5,440 nucleotides of DNA, taken from Bacteroidales bacterium. GTDB taxonomy: Bacteria; Bacteroidota; Bacteroidia; Bacteroidales; UBA932. Positions 1 to 5,440 of this stretch are shown piece by piece; the first letter of the stretch is position 1; each line of letters begins with the position of its first letter. The translations under genes and the position numbers were made by a program. The notes below the pieces were generated by a model, which was not told where the DNA came from, searched no databases, and was given only the letters and a program-made list of their open reading frames with translations. Location: NCBI GenBank assembly GCA_021443605.1, contig JABUTQ010000433.1, positions 1-5,440 on the forward strand, written 5' to 3'.

Positions 1-6
1 AAAAAA

Positions 7-414
7 ATGAACTGTTTTTGGTTTAAAAAAGAGGATGATCATACTCCAAGGTTTCCGGAGGATCGCGGGCATAACAATGACAAAGTGCTCAAACAGTTTC
101 TAACAAATCTGGAAGACACGTCTGTATCAGATGAAGAATTGATAACTCAATTCGATGCATTCCCATTCAATGTCAATGAAATAGGCAAGATATTGATGTT
201 TTATCCTCCGGACGGCATTCGAGGGATGAAGGTCGCTGAGCATATTATTAAAAGCAAGATCAACACTTCAAACATTAAGGAATATTATGCTGCGTTTGTA
301 AGTTATTGGCACAGTGAACACGATGGGGTTGTAATCAAGTACGAACAGAGGCGTCATTGGGGAAATGACCAGGTTATTTATGAAATGCTGTCAGACCTAA
401 AAAATCCCCATTGA
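7..414 (+). CDS. Hypothetical protein, 135 aa
   Basis: I do not recognise this protein and assign it no function. It reads as a soluble, mostly charged and probably helical protein: there is no signal peptide, no membrane segment and no obvious catalytic motif. The N-terminus (MNCFWFKKEDD) is followed by a polar stretch. The middle (about residues 42-75) has alternating hydrophobic and acidic residues, including FPFNVNEIGK and FYPPDGIRG. The C-terminal part is aromatic-rich (YYAAF, YWHSEHD, RRHWGND). The ATG follows a run of seven A residues at the window edge, which suits an A-rich Bacteroidales leader, but the true upstream context is not visible and a longer form starting outside the window cannot be excluded. 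The gene ends 102 bp before the next one, which has its own promoter, so the two are probably not one operon. Confidence 0.65.
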   Translation: MNCFWFKKEDDHTPRFPEDRGHNNDKVLKQFLTNLEDTSVSDEELITQFDAFPFNVNEIGKILMFYPPDGIRGMKVAEHIIKSKINTSNIKEYYAAFVSYWHSEHDGVVIKYEQRRHWGNDQVIYEMLSDLKNPH

Positions 415-456
415 TGATGGTGCTTTTCAATATCCTGTTCATATTTTTATACATAA

Positions 457-491
457 TTGTATTATACATTTAAGTATTATTTGTATATTTG
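457..491 (+). promoter_or_regulatory. Bacteroidetes-type promoter for the ATPase-alkD pair
   Basis: A TATATTTG box (484-491) matches the Bacteroidetes -7 consensus TAnnTTTG. A TTG (457-459) lies 24 bp upstream of it, a little longer than the usual 19-23 bp spacing. The surroundings are very A/T-rich. Transcription would start near 497-500, about 20 nt ahead of the ATG at 517. This placement is the main reason to reject the upstream TTG at 457 as a translation start, because that codon would lie inside the promoter. The match is to a short motif only. Confidence 0.55.
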
Positions 492-516
492 CAGTAGAAT
501 ACTAATATTTCTAAAT

Positions 517-1650
517 ATGACAGGATCGCCTTTTCAATATGGAAAACTCGCCACCAAAGACAATTTCATCGATAGGGTGGCAGAACGGACATCGCTCAAG
601 CAGATGCTTTATTCCGGAATTAACGTATCATTGATTTCTCCAAGAAGGTGGGGGAAGTCCTCACTCGTAAAGATGGCAATGGATGAACTTATGAAGGAGA
701 AGAAGGATGTCAGGGTGTGCTATCTTGACGCATTCAGCATCGATAGCGTGGAAGACTTCTATTCAAAGTTTGCATCTGCCGTAATCTCATGCGCGAACAA
801 CAAGATTGAGAAGGCATGGAGTGATGTCAAGAAGTATCTTAGCGGCATCATCCCCGGTATTACCGTATCGGATGGTCTGAATGATATCCTGACTATAAAT
901 TTCAGACATGACCCACTGAAGGATAACCCCGCCAAGATCTTGAATCTTCCGGAAGAGATTGCAAGGGATAAGAGAATACGAATCATCGTATGCATAGATG
1001 AGTTCCAGCAGTTGGCAGAAATGGATGGATACACAGAACTTGAAGGAAAGATGCGTTCAGCATGGCAGCACCATAGTAATGTGTCATACTGTTTCTATGG
1101 AAGCAAGAAACATCTGATGTTGGAAATTTTCAACGACTCCCAGAAACCTTTCTATCGGTTTTCTGAAACGATGTTCCTTGGCAAGATTGCCCGGGAGGAT
1201 TGGATGCCATTCATAGAAGACGGCTTTCGCAAGACCGGCAAATCAATCAGTGAGGAATTTTCGAAGAAAATATGCGTACTTACGGAGTGCCACTCGTGGT
1301 ATCTTCAGCAGTTGAGTTATTTTGTTTGGTCCGATACCGAAAAAATGGTTACTGAAGAGATTATGACACGAGCCTTGAGACGTGTCATTGACACAAACTC
1401 ACCAATGTTTATGAGTGATGTGGAGAAGCTGACTGCAAGTCAGAGGGATATGCTCAAGGCGATTATTGCCGGGGAATCCCGGCTCTCGTCGGCAAGTACA
1501 AGGGAGAGGTTCCGTCTTGGAAATCTCACCACCATCACCCGAAACAAGAAGGTGCTTGAAACAAAGGCCTTCATAGACTCAAATGACGGCCTTTTCGAAG
1601 TTTCTGACCCTATCTTCCGGGAGTGGTTCAAAGAGAGATATATGGATTGA
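517..1650 (+). CDS. AAA ATPase, COG1672-like (archaeal-type ATPase family)
   Basis: A 377-residue P-loop ATPase of the type common in Bacteroidales and archaea; cellular role unknown. Seen in the sequence: a short N-terminal segment (SPFQYGKLA, NFIDR) typical of the family; a Walker A variant SPRRWGKSSL at residues 41-50, where Ser replaces the first Gly as in many relatives; a hydrophobic Walker B strand RIIVCIDEFQQL at 155-166 with D161 and E162; and a sensor-like YGSKKHLMLEIF at 194-205 followed by PFYRF. The C-terminal ~70 residues (from LTASQRDML to FEVSDPIFREWF) look like the winged-helix region usual in this family. The chosen ATG lies about 20 nt after the predicted transcription start; the open frame extends up to a TTG at 457, but that sits in the promoter. 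alkD starts 7 bp after the stop, so the two are probably co-transcribed. Homologues have been discussed as signalling or defence-type NTPases; nothing here decides that. Confidence 0.88.
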   Translation: MTGSPFQYGKLATKDNFIDRVAERTSLKQMLYSGINVSLISPRRWGKSSLVKMAMDELMKEKKDVRVCYLDAFSIDSVEDFYSKFASAVISCANNKIEKAWSDVKKYLSGIIPGITVSDGLNDILTINFRHDPLKDNPAKILNLPEEIARDKRIRIIVCIDEFQQLAEMDGYTELEGKMRSAWQHHSNVSYCFYGSKKHLMLEIFNDSQKPFYRFSETMFLGKIAREDWMPFIEDGFRKTGKSISEEFSKKICVLTECHSWYLQQLSYFVWSDTEKMVTEEIMTRALRRVIDTNSPMFMSDVEKLTASQRDMLKAIIAGESRLSSASTRERFRLGNLTTITRNKKVLETKAFIDSNDGLFEVSDPIFREWFKERYMD

Positions 1651-1657
1651 CAAAACA

Positions 1658-2404
1658 ATGAGCGCACACGTCAATGACATAGAGCAGACTTTGCTGATGC
1701 TTGCTGACGAGGACAAGCGCCTGATTCTGATGGGGTTCTTCAAGACCGGCAAGGGAGAATACGGAGAAGGCGACCAGTTCCTCGGCATAACCAATCCTCA
1801 AATACGTCAGGTGGTGAAACTCGCCTGGAAAAACACATCCGTCGAGGAAGCCGCAATGCTTGTGCACAGCCCGTGGCACGAGATACGCCAATGCGGCCTG
1901 CTCATCCTCGTGGAGCATTTCCAAAGAGCTCACAAAAAGCAAGATGATGCCGCTATGGCTCTGATATTCAATACTTATACTTCTTTGCATCCTTTCATCA
2001 ACAATTGGGATTTGGTCGATTTATCCGTCTATAAGATTATCGGTGAATATGAAATGATACATCCCGAAGTGACGCTGATGGACGAATGGATAATGCCAGG
2101 CCACACCCTTTGGCAGCAGAGAATGGCAATGGTCGCCACCTGGAAACATATCCGTTATAATCGATATGACAAGGTCATAGAACGGGCTTCCCTCCTGCTC
2201 TACAGCCCTCACGACCTGCTCCACAAGGCCTCCGGATGGATGCTCCGCGAACTTTACAAGCACAGCGAGGCGGGAAAGTCGCTGCTTGATAAATTCCTCG
2301 AAGAACATATCATGCAGATGCCAAGCACGATGCTCAGTTACGCCATCGAGCGAATGCCCGAGAACGATAAAGCATATTGGCGCAGCAGACGAAAAAGAGT
2401 TTAA
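1658..2404 (+). CDS. alkD: AlkD-family DNA alkylation repair protein (DNA glycosylase)
   Basis: A 248-residue all-helical HEAT-like repeat protein of the DNA alkylation repair family (AlkC/AlkD superfamily). Characterised AlkD enzymes remove positively charged N3- or N7-alkylated purines from DNA in the cytoplasm without flipping the base. Family signatures are visible in order: FFKTGKGEYGEGDQFLGI (27-44), HEIRQCGLLIL (74-84), NNWDLVD (115-121), LWQQRMAMVATW (151-162) and LLHKASGWMLRE (187-198). By motif spacing, W117, D121, R155 and W194 correspond to the catalytic Trp, Asp and Arg and the DNA-contacting Trp of the Bacillus cereus enzyme, so it is probably active. The length is normal for the family. 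The start at 1658 gives a standard N-terminus; an in-frame ATG at 1583 would add 25 residues lying inside the ATPase gene and unlike the family. The gene is 7 bp behind the ATPase and probably in its operon. Its last 70 bp are duplicated downstream at 5240-5309. Confidence 0.92.
   Translation: MSAHVNDIEQTLLMLADEDKRLILMGFFKTGKGEYGEGDQFLGITNPQIRQVVKLAWKNTSVEEAAMLVHSPWHEIRQCGLLILVEHFQRAHKKQDDAAMALIFNTYTSLHPFINNWDLVDLSVYKIIGEYEMIHPEVTLMDEWIMPGHTLWQQRMAMVATWKHIRYNRYDKVIERASLLLYSPHDLLHKASGWMLRELYKHSEAGKSLLDKFLEEHIMQMPSTMLSYAIERMPENDKAYWRSRRKRV
2334..2403 (+). repeat. Direct repeat, left copy (end of intact alkD)
   Basis: These 70 bp encode the AlkD C-terminus from SYAIERMPEND to RKRV and the first two bases of the stop codon. 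They match 5240-5309 in direct orientation at 67 of 70 positions, with no gaps. The mismatches are at 2347, 2374 and 2389, each C against A; two are silent and one changes Arg to Ser. Similarity stops abruptly at the stop codon (TAA here, TAG in the other copy). Confidence 0.95.
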
Positions 2405-2446
2405 CACGAGTTCGGGATACATTGCTTTGCTCTTATTTTGAACTAA

Positions 2447-2545
2447 AATCTCGTTTTGGTGCGGTTTATAGTATGCAATAATCTCCTTTTGGTGCGGTTA
2501 GTTATTTGCAAAAATCCCTTTTTGGTGCAAAAATTTCCATAAACG
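2447..2545 (+). repeat. Three tandem 33-bp repeats upstream of the DUF4143 ATPase
   Basis: Three imperfect units start at 2447, 2480 and 2513. The core TTTTGGTGC is identical in all three (2454-2462, 2487-2495, 2520-2528) and spaced exactly 33 bp. Units 1 and 2 share a longer block, AATCTC-n-TTTTGGTGCGGTT, and both have GCA near the end; unit 3 keeps AATCCC and the core, then diverges into an A/T-rich stretch running into the promoter. Thirty-three bp is about three helical turns, so the cores would face roughly the same side of the DNA. The array ends next to the -33 element at 2547, which suggests repeated operator or activator sites. The binding protein is unknown. Confidence 0.85.
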
Positions 2546-2546
2546 C

Positions 2547-2577
2547 TTGTGTAACACACATATTTTACATATGTTTG
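2547..2577 (+). promoter_or_regulatory. Bacteroidetes-type promoter for the DUF4143 ATPase
   Basis: TTG at 2547-2549, a 20-bp spacer, then TATGTTTG at 2570-2577 match the Bacteroidetes -33/-7 pattern (TTG and TAnnTTTG) with standard spacing. Transcription would begin near 2583-2585, giving a leader of about 14 nt before the ATG at 2598. The tandem 33-bp repeats lie directly upstream, so this promoter is the likely target of whatever binds them. Confidence 0.65.
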
Positions 2578-2597
2578 CAACATAAACATTCTGTCTT

Positions 2598-3947
2598 ATG
2601 ATGCGCAGAAAGATATATGATTCTCTTTTAAAGTGGAAAAATGAGGAGCAGGGCCGGGTTGCACTCCTTATTGAAGGTGCCCGCCGCGTCGGCAAGAGCT
2701 ATATCGTGGAGGAGTTTGCAAAGAAAGAATACCGTTCATATATTCTCGTTGACTTCTCCCATCTGGGCAATGCAATGAAGCAGGTCTTTGACGAGTATCT
2801 GAATGAGACCGAGACATTCCTTATGTTCCTCCAGAATGTCGCGGGGATTCAATTGTACAACAGGGAATCCCTTATCATCTTTGACGAAGTCCAGAAATTT
2901 CCGAATGCACGCCAGGCCATCAAGCATCTTGTTGCAGATGGCAGATTCGACTATATCGAGACCGGATCCCTTGTCAGCATAAACGAAAACACCGAGAATA
3001 TACTGCTTCCGTCCGAAGAGCGTCCGATACAGATGCTGCCCATGGATTTTGAAGAGTTTCTCTGGGCTCTCGGGGATGATATGACTATGCCGTTTGTAAA
3101 GAGCTGCTTTGACAAACAGATGCCGCTCGGGCCGATGCACCGTAAGGTGATGACTTTGTTCAGACAGTATCTCATCGTCGGCGGTATGCCGCAGGCCGTT
3201 CTTGCATACATTGAGACAAAGAACTTCCAAAGGGTTGACGTTGTCAAACGAGATATCCTGTCGCTATATCGAAAGAGTATCGACAAACACGTCAAGAGAA
3301 ACAAAGAGAAGGTTAAAGCTGTCTGGGATCAGATTCCGGGAGAACTTCAGAAACACGAGAAAAAGTTCAGTCTTGCAGACATCAAGGAAGGGGCAAGGTA
3401 TAGAAATTACGAAACATCATTCATGTGGCTCAAAGATGCCCGTTTTGTAAACGTTTGCAATGGGGCGACAGAACCGCAGGTTGGTCTTAAACTCAAGAGG
3501 GATGACCGGACATTCAAATGTTATATGGGTGATACCGGACTACTGATAGCCCATGCCTTTGACGAAAAGGCTATCCAGGGTGAAGAGTTGTACCAGAAAC
3601 TCCTGCTCGGAAAACTGGAGATAAATGAGGGTATGCTGGTTGAAAATATAGTGGCTCAGATGTTCGTGGCCAGCGGACACACCTTGTATTTCTACAGCGC
3701 CAACTCTGATATTAAGGAAGAAAGGATGGAGATTGATTTCCTGATTGAGAAACCGACTCTGACCAATGCGCACAACATCTGTCCAGTAGAAGTCAAGTCC
3801 GGCAAAAATTATACTTTGTCATCGCTCAAGAAGTTCGTTTCCAGGTTCGAAGAACAGTTGCACACCCCCTATGTCATCCATACCAAGGATCTTAAGAAAG
3901 TGGATGGAGTCGTATATCTGCCGATTTACATGACGCCATTACTATAA
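2598..3947 (+). CDS. ATP-binding protein, AAA_14 / DUF4143 family
   Basis: A 449-residue cytoplasmic protein with the standard two-part architecture of this large bacterial and archaeal family, whose biological role is still unclear. N-terminal AAA_14 ATPase domain: Walker A GARRVGKS at residues 27-34, Walker B SLIIFDEVQ at 91-99 (D96, E97), sensor-like ETGS at 121-124, then the family motifs FEEFLWALG (151-159) and GGMPQAV (195-201). C-terminal DUF4143 region, about 210-405: MGDTGLL (310-316), EGMLVENIVAQ (344-354), EIDFLIE (378-384) and VEVKSGK (397-403). E349, D380, E398 and K400 are arranged like a PD-(D/E)XK nuclease core; whether it cuts DNA is not known for the family. Length is normal and no key residue is missing. 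Two adjacent ATGs (2598, 2601) are possible starts. It has its own promoter with three upstream repeats, is separate from alkD, and may be co-transcribed with the M50 gene 109 bp downstream. Confidence 0.92.
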   Translation: MMRRKIYDSLLKWKNEEQGRVALLIEGARRVGKSYIVEEFAKKEYRSYILVDFSHLGNAMKQVFDEYLNETETFLMFLQNVAGIQLYNRESLIIFDEVQKFPNARQAIKHLVADGRFDYIETGSLVSINENTENILLPSEERPIQMLPMDFEEFLWALGDDMTMPFVKSCFDKQMPLGPMHRKVMTLFRQYLIVGGMPQAVLAYIETKNFQRVDVVKRDILSLYRKSIDKHVKRNKEKVKAVWDQIPGELQKHEKKFSLADIKEGARYRNYETSFMWLKDARFVNVCNGATEPQVGLKLKRDDRTFKCYMGDTGLLIAHAFDEKAIQGEELYQKLLLGKLEINEGMLVENIVAQMFVASGHTLYFYSANSDIKEERMEIDFLIEKPTLTNAHNICPVEVKSGKNYTLSSLKKFVSRFEEQLHTPYVIHTKDLKKVDGVVYLPIYMTPLL

Positions 3948-4056
3948 TACAGATATTAGCAGAAGAAACTTGAAACAACGGACGGACGGATGGAGTAATG
4001 AAAAATGCACACGACCTGGAGCGCATCAGATAGCAATTTGCCAAAATATATAAAAA

Positions 4057-5220
4057 ATGATGACCTCAAAAATAAAACGCATCTTTAAAGCCATTCTGAT
4101 TATATCCCTTTGCCTGGTGCTTGGATTTGCCATCGGCTATGGATTTGGCAAACTTTTCGACGGAGGTACTGTGGAGCAAGTGCAAACTGACCAAAGCGGA
4201 AAATGGAAAGATATTATTTTCTTGGTGATGAGTTCTTTGCTCGGAGCATTTGTCGGCGGATTTTTGCAGTTGATCGTTCACGAGACAGGGCATCTTGTAT
4301 GCGGCCTCATCTCAGGATACAAATTCGTATCCTTCAGGGTTTTGAGCTATACTCTTCTAAAAGAAGACAACAAGTTCAAAATCAAGAACTTTGCAATCAG
4401 CGGTACAGGTGGACAATGTCTCCTATCCCCTCCCGACATACCCACGGAAAAGGTTCCGGTCACCCTATATAATCTGGGCGGACTGCTTTTCAATCTGTTC
4501 TTGTCCGCAATTTGCATTTCCATAGCTCAGTGGGGAACCAACAATTCTTATATCAGCCTTTCGCTCTACATAACGGCTTGTGTAGGAGTGTTTATCCTCC
4601 TGACAAACGGCATTCCGGTTACAGTTGACGGCTTTCCCAACGATGGGTATAATACGCTGCACCTGAAAGGAAATTTGAAGACAAAAACCGCATTGATGAA
4701 CATTCTGCGTGCTAATGCGCTTGTTCAAGGTGGAACTCTTCCGGGAGACCTTCCCGACGAGTATTTCACTCAGATAAACGATTCGGATTTATCCGATAGC
4801 TTAGAGGCTAACCTTGCATTGCTTTACATAAGTGTACTTCTTCAAAAGGGGGAATTGTCAAAAGCCGAGAATCTATGCAGAAGGATACTTGCAGAATCAA
4901 AAGTCGAACTGCTTCAGATGGAAGCAAAGACAGAACTCGCCTGCCTACTGCTCAATCAAGATAAAACAGATGAAGCGATGGGGCTGCTTGACAAAAAAGA
5001 GATACAGATGATAGAAGTCTCTGCCAAGACTCAGTCTTCAAAGCAGAGATTCCTCTTTATGCGTGCACTTAAAGCGGAGAACGACAGACAAAAGGCTGTA
5101 GAGATATTTGAGAAGGTCCAATCGACAAAAGACAGATACCTTATGCAAGGCGAAGTTGCCTTGGATTTGGAGCTGATGTGGAAGACATTAAAGAAATCAG
5201 AAAATTTTGCAGAGAAATAA
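4057..5220 (+). CDS. M50-family (site-2-protease-like) membrane metallopeptidase with helical TPR-like C-terminus
   Basis: A 387-residue inner-membrane protein, probably a zinc-dependent intramembrane protease. Hydrophobic segments lie at about residues 10-31, 52-78, 133-157 and 163-185. The zinc motif HETGH (75-79) sits at the end of the second segment, as in M50 peptidases. The segment ending NGIPVTVDG-FPNDGYN (184-199) resembles the family's second motif, with D191 or more probably D196 as third zinc ligand. NLGGLLFNLFLS (139-150) is the family's usual Gly/Asn-rich helix. Residues ~245-385 are soluble and helical, with TPR-like pairs (KAENLCRRIL, DEAMGLLDKKE, QKAVEIFEKV) that could hold a substrate or partner. 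M50 enzymes usually release membrane-tethered regulators or process peptides; no anti-sigma factor, peptide or transporter gene is nearby, so the substrate is unknown. Two adjacent ATGs (4057, 4060) follow an A-rich leader. I see no strong TAnnTTTG promoter in the 109-bp gap, so read-through from the ATPase is likely. Confidence 0.85.
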   Translation: MMTSKIKRIFKAILIISLCLVLGFAIGYGFGKLFDGGTVEQVQTDQSGKWKDIIFLVMSSLLGAFVGGFLQLIVHETGHLVCGLISGYKFVSFRVLSYTLLKEDNKFKIKNFAISGTGGQCLLSPPDIPTEKVPVTLYNLGGLLFNLFLSAICISIAQWGTNNSYISLSLYITACVGVFILLTNGIPVTVDGFPNDGYNTLHLKGNLKTKTALMNILRANALVQGGTLPGDLPDEYFTQINDSDLSDSLEANLALLYISVLLQKGELSKAENLCRRILAESKVELLQMEAKTELACLLLNQDKTDEAMGLLDKKEIQMIEVSAKTQSSKQRFLFMRALKAENDRQKAVEIFEKVQSTKDRYLMQGEVALDLELMWKTLKKSENFAEK

Positions 5221-5223
5221 GCA

Positions 5224-5310
5224 ATGAACACCGCACGCATCAGTTACGCCATAGAGCGAATGCCCGAGAACGATAAAGCCTATTGGCGCAGCAGCCGAAA
5301 AAGAGTTTAG
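5224..5310 (+). pseudogene. Remnant of an alkD 3' end (29 codons)
   Basis: An ATG-to-TAG stretch of 29 codons whose last 23 codons correspond to the end of AlkD (SYAIERMPENDKAYW, then RSSRKRV). It starts 3 bp after the M50 gene's stop and lacks everything that makes AlkD active: the catalytic Trp, Asp and Arg are all encoded far upstream of this segment in the intact copy. It is therefore best read as a leftover gene end, not a functional small protein. Its TAG overlaps the stop codon of the convergent minus-strand gene, which suggests that this copy, not the one at 2404, sits in the original chromosomal position. Weak similarity may extend a little further left (GCACG shared), with small gaps. 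Confidence 0.85.
5240..5309 (+). repeat. Direct repeat, right copy (alkD remnant)
   Basis: The second copy of the 70-bp alkD tail, offset by 2906 bp from the left copy. Mismatches are at 5253, 5280 and 5295. Reading frame and length are preserved without indels, and two of the three changes are silent, which is more like two alleles of a working gene than a long-decayed fragment. Confidence 0.95.
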
Positions 5311-5440
5311 AACGTCCAGCCGACGCCGAGCGTAAGTTGTTCGGAGAGGTCAATCCTGTCTCTGAACTCGGCATTCTCCTTAATCCTCTTGTCGGTGATT
5401 ACGATACTGCGGTAGGCCGAATTGACATATCTTGAATACA
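5307..5440 (-). CDS. C-terminal fragment of a probable outer-membrane beta-barrel protein (partial)
   Basis: The minus strand is open from the window edge to a TAA at 5307-5309, giving 44 C-terminal residues; the rest lies outside the window. The end reads LSEQLTLGVGWTF. A terminal Phe after alternating hydrophobic residues is the usual C-terminal signal of barrel proteins inserted by the BAM machinery, and the preceding residues (RSIVITDKRI, AEFRDRIDL) could form earlier strands or a loop. The exact family cannot be named from this fragment. Its stop codon overlaps the TAG of the alkD remnant by two bases, so the two reading frames converge tail to tail with no room for a separate terminator. 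Confidence 0.6.
   Translation of the reverse strand, partial: YSRYVNSAYRSIVITDKRIKENAEFRDRIDLSEQLTLGVGWTF

Larger units (their letters stand above)
2405..5239. mobile_element. Candidate inserted block at the alkD 3' end (ATPase + M50 peptidase cargo)
   Basis: This ~2.8-kb block is bounded by the two direct copies of the alkD tail. It holds the 33-bp repeat array, the DUF4143 ATPase and the M50 peptidase. The arrangement is what an insertion that regenerates the target gene's 3' end would leave: intact alkD on one side, and a truncated alkD end beside its convergent neighbour on the other. No integrase, transposase, terminal inverted repeats or short target-site duplication are seen. A single crossover between a circle carrying an alkD end and the chromosome, or an unequal exchange, would explain it equally well. 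That the block is foreign is an inference from the repeat structure, not a proven fact. Confidence 0.45.

Noticed and set aside
453..465. ATAAT-TGT-ATTAT dyad near the first promoter as an operator
   Set aside because: A 5-bp A/T-only dyad is expected by chance in such an A/T-rich stretch, and the symmetry does not extend outward.
457..516. Upstream TTG start for the first ATPase, adding 20 residues
   Set aside because: It overlaps the predicted promoter, uses a weak start codon, and the extra residues are unlike the family's N-terminus.
1583..1657. Upstream ATG start for alkD, adding 25 residues
   Set aside because: The extension lies inside the end of the ATPase gene in another frame and has no resemblance to AlkD N-termini; the ATG at 1658 fits operon spacing.
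2447..2545. Possible small CRISPR array (regular 33-bp period)
   Set aside because: The conserved part is only about 9-20 bp, the variable part about 13 bp, and units 1 and 2 are similar even there. No cas genes are present, and the array sits in a promoter region.
2736..3230. 164-codon open frame on the minus strand
   Set aside because: It lies wholly inside the DUF4143 ATPase gene, whose protein has clear family motifs across this span. The antisense translation shows no recognisable domain.
3978..3989. ACGG repeated three times
   Set aside because: Too short to be meaningful without evidence of length variation; it lies in a gap without other signals.
3998..4033. Small open frame (MKNAHDLERIR) between the ATPase and the M50 gene
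   Set aside because: Eleven codons with no supporting promoter or conservation visible; expected by chance.
4031..4040. TAGCAATTTG as a promoter for the M50 gene
   Set aside because: It has two extra bases between TA and TTTG compared with the consensus and no TTG at the right distance upstream.

Overview
The window looks like chromosomal DNA from a member of the Bacteroidales (Bacteroides, Prevotella or a relative). Three things support this. Two genes are preceded by Bacteroidetes-type promoters (a TTG element about 20 bp upstream of TAnnTTTG). The leaders are A/T-rich and have no clear Shine-Dalgarno sequence. The gene content also fits: two ATPase families that are abundant in this order, and a C-terminal fragment of an outer-membrane-type protein ending in WTF. 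No species can be named from the sequence alone.

Layout. 7-414 (+) is a small protein I do not recognise. After a 102-bp A/T-rich gap with a promoter comes a probable two-gene operon: a COG1672-like AAA ATPase (517-1650) and, 7 bp further on, an AlkD-type HEAT-repeat DNA glycosylase (1658-2404). The next 193 bp carry three tandem 33-bp repeats and a good promoter. These lead into an ATPase of the AAA_14/DUF4143 family (2598-3947). After 109 bp comes a membrane-embedded M50 (site-2-protease-like) metallopeptidase with a helical, TPR-like C-terminal half (4057-5220). The window ends with a 70-bp second copy of the alkD 3' end (5240-5309), then the 3' end of a convergent minus-strand gene (5307 to the window edge).

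The most informative structure is the duplicated alkD tail. Intact alkD ends at 2404, and a 67/70-identical copy of its last codons reappears 2906 bp downstream, still in frame and with its own stop. The DUF4143 ATPase and the M50 peptidase lie exactly between the copies. The simplest reading is that this ~2.8-kb block was inserted at the 3' end of alkD in a way that kept alkD intact and left the older alkD end as a remnant beside its original convergent neighbour. No integrase or transposase is visible, so recombination between alkD ends, or an element mobilised in trans, are both possible.

How the genes work together is mostly unknown. The ATPase-alkD pair probably shares one transcript. 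The DUF4143 ATPase has its own promoter with repeated putative operator sites. The M50 peptidase has no convincing promoter of its own and could be read through from the ATPase. No RNA genes, CRISPR arrays or complete insertion sequences were found.
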